The position numbers and the translations under genes were made by a program. A stretch of 5,273 bases of DNA from Candidatus Bathyarchaeota archaeon (GTDB lineage: Archaea > Thermoproteota > Bathyarchaeia > Bathyarchaeales > Bathyarchaeaceae), in assembly GCA_026967815.1 (NCBI GenBank), contig JAPUUO010000044.1, forward strand, positions 1-5,273. The letters run 5' to 3'. The notes beneath the pieces were generated by a model. It searched no databases, had not been told where the DNA came from, and saw only the letters and a program-made list of their open reading frames with translations. Positions 5,108-5,273 of this stretch are shown here, in pieces (position 1 is the stretch's first letter; each line of letters begins with the position of its first letter).

Positions 5108-5122
5108 GTTTATAATATAAAC
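5108..5122. promoter_or_regulatory. TATA box within a perfect inverted repeat upstream of the DUF131-like gene
   Basis: GTTTATA-A-TATAAAC is a 7-bp inverted repeat around one central base. It contains TATAATATAA (5111-5120), 40-49 bases before the ATG at 5160; transcription would start near 5140 with a leader of about 20 bases. The symmetry could make the promoter bidirectional, or could be a site for a dimeric repressor that occludes TBP. Confidence 0.5.
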
Positions 5123-5159
5123 CTAAACCCCTACTTTTAGTTAAAGACGTGAACTCCAC

Positions 5160-5273
5160 ATGAGTGAACATTTGTGGAACATCGGTATCGTTCTGATTCT
5201 TGCGGGCATTCTTGTTACGTTCGTCGCCATCATTCTATCTTTCACGACCTTTAAAGGAAAAAGCAAAGTAAAA
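5160..5273 (+). CDS. Probable DUF131 (TIGR00304-like) membrane protein, 3'-truncated by window edge
   Basis: Only the first 38 codons are present: a short polar start (MSEHLWN), one hydrophobic helix (IGIVLILAGILVTFVAIILS) and a basic stretch (KGKSKVK). In archaeal DUF131 proteins a first helix of this kind followed by a short basic linker precedes a Gly-rich segment and a conserved GPIPI motif; that part would lie beyond the window, so the assignment is tentative. Function of the family is unknown. The start is well supported: GTGA at 5149-5152 lies 7 bases before the ATG, and a TATA box lies at a suitable distance upstream. Confidence 0.55.
   Translation, partial: MSEHLWNIGIVLILAGILVTFVAIILSFTTFKGKSKVK

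Overview
The window looks archaeal. It carries a replication protein A (RPA) type OB-fold protein, a TrpB2-class tryptophan synthase beta chain, two tandem PhoU/TrkA_C proteins and the start of a probable DUF131 membrane protein. TATA boxes sit at spacings that suggest leaderless or short-leader transcripts, and Shine-Dalgarno matches are short (GTGA, GGTG, GAGGA). A Bathyarchaeia or other Thermoproteota-like genome is my best guess, from protein style only. There is no rRNA, tRNA, CRISPR array or insertion sequence.

Layout. Bases 1-952 (+) hold two tandem PhoU-TrkA_C genes; the first is cut by the window edge. Bases 945-1346 (-) hold a small two-helix membrane-protein gene that is a single frame except for one in-frame TGA. 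Bases 1435-1599 (+) hold a possible 54-codon Cys-rich ORF that shares a hairpin with the convergent GIY-YIG nuclease gene (1616-1870, -). Bases 2035-3333 (-) are trpB2, with a clear hairpin/T-tract terminator right after its stop. Upstream of it on the same strand is the RPA gene. Its first two OB folds lie in one frame (3716-4618), but a third OB fold (3330-3719) follows in the -1 frame with no start codon of its own. That third-OB frame ends on a TTGA start/stop overlap with trpB2. Bases 4619-4780 are a divergent promoter region with a 12-bp palindrome and a TATA box. Bases 4781-4993 (+) encode a 70-residue two-helix membrane protein, and 5160 to the end (+) is the start of a probable DUF131 protein.

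How the genes relate. RPA and trpB2 appear to be one leftward transcription unit, joined by the 4-nt overlap and closed by the terminator at 2013-2034. The PhoU/TrkA_C pair is a separate rightward unit, probably accessory to a cation transporter outside the window. The most notable result is that two genes are broken by one minimal lesion each: the RPA gene by a -1 shift and the membrane gene by a TGA. Both keep well-conserved sequence past the lesion, so the cause is recent decay, sequence error in the assembly, or (less likely) recoding.
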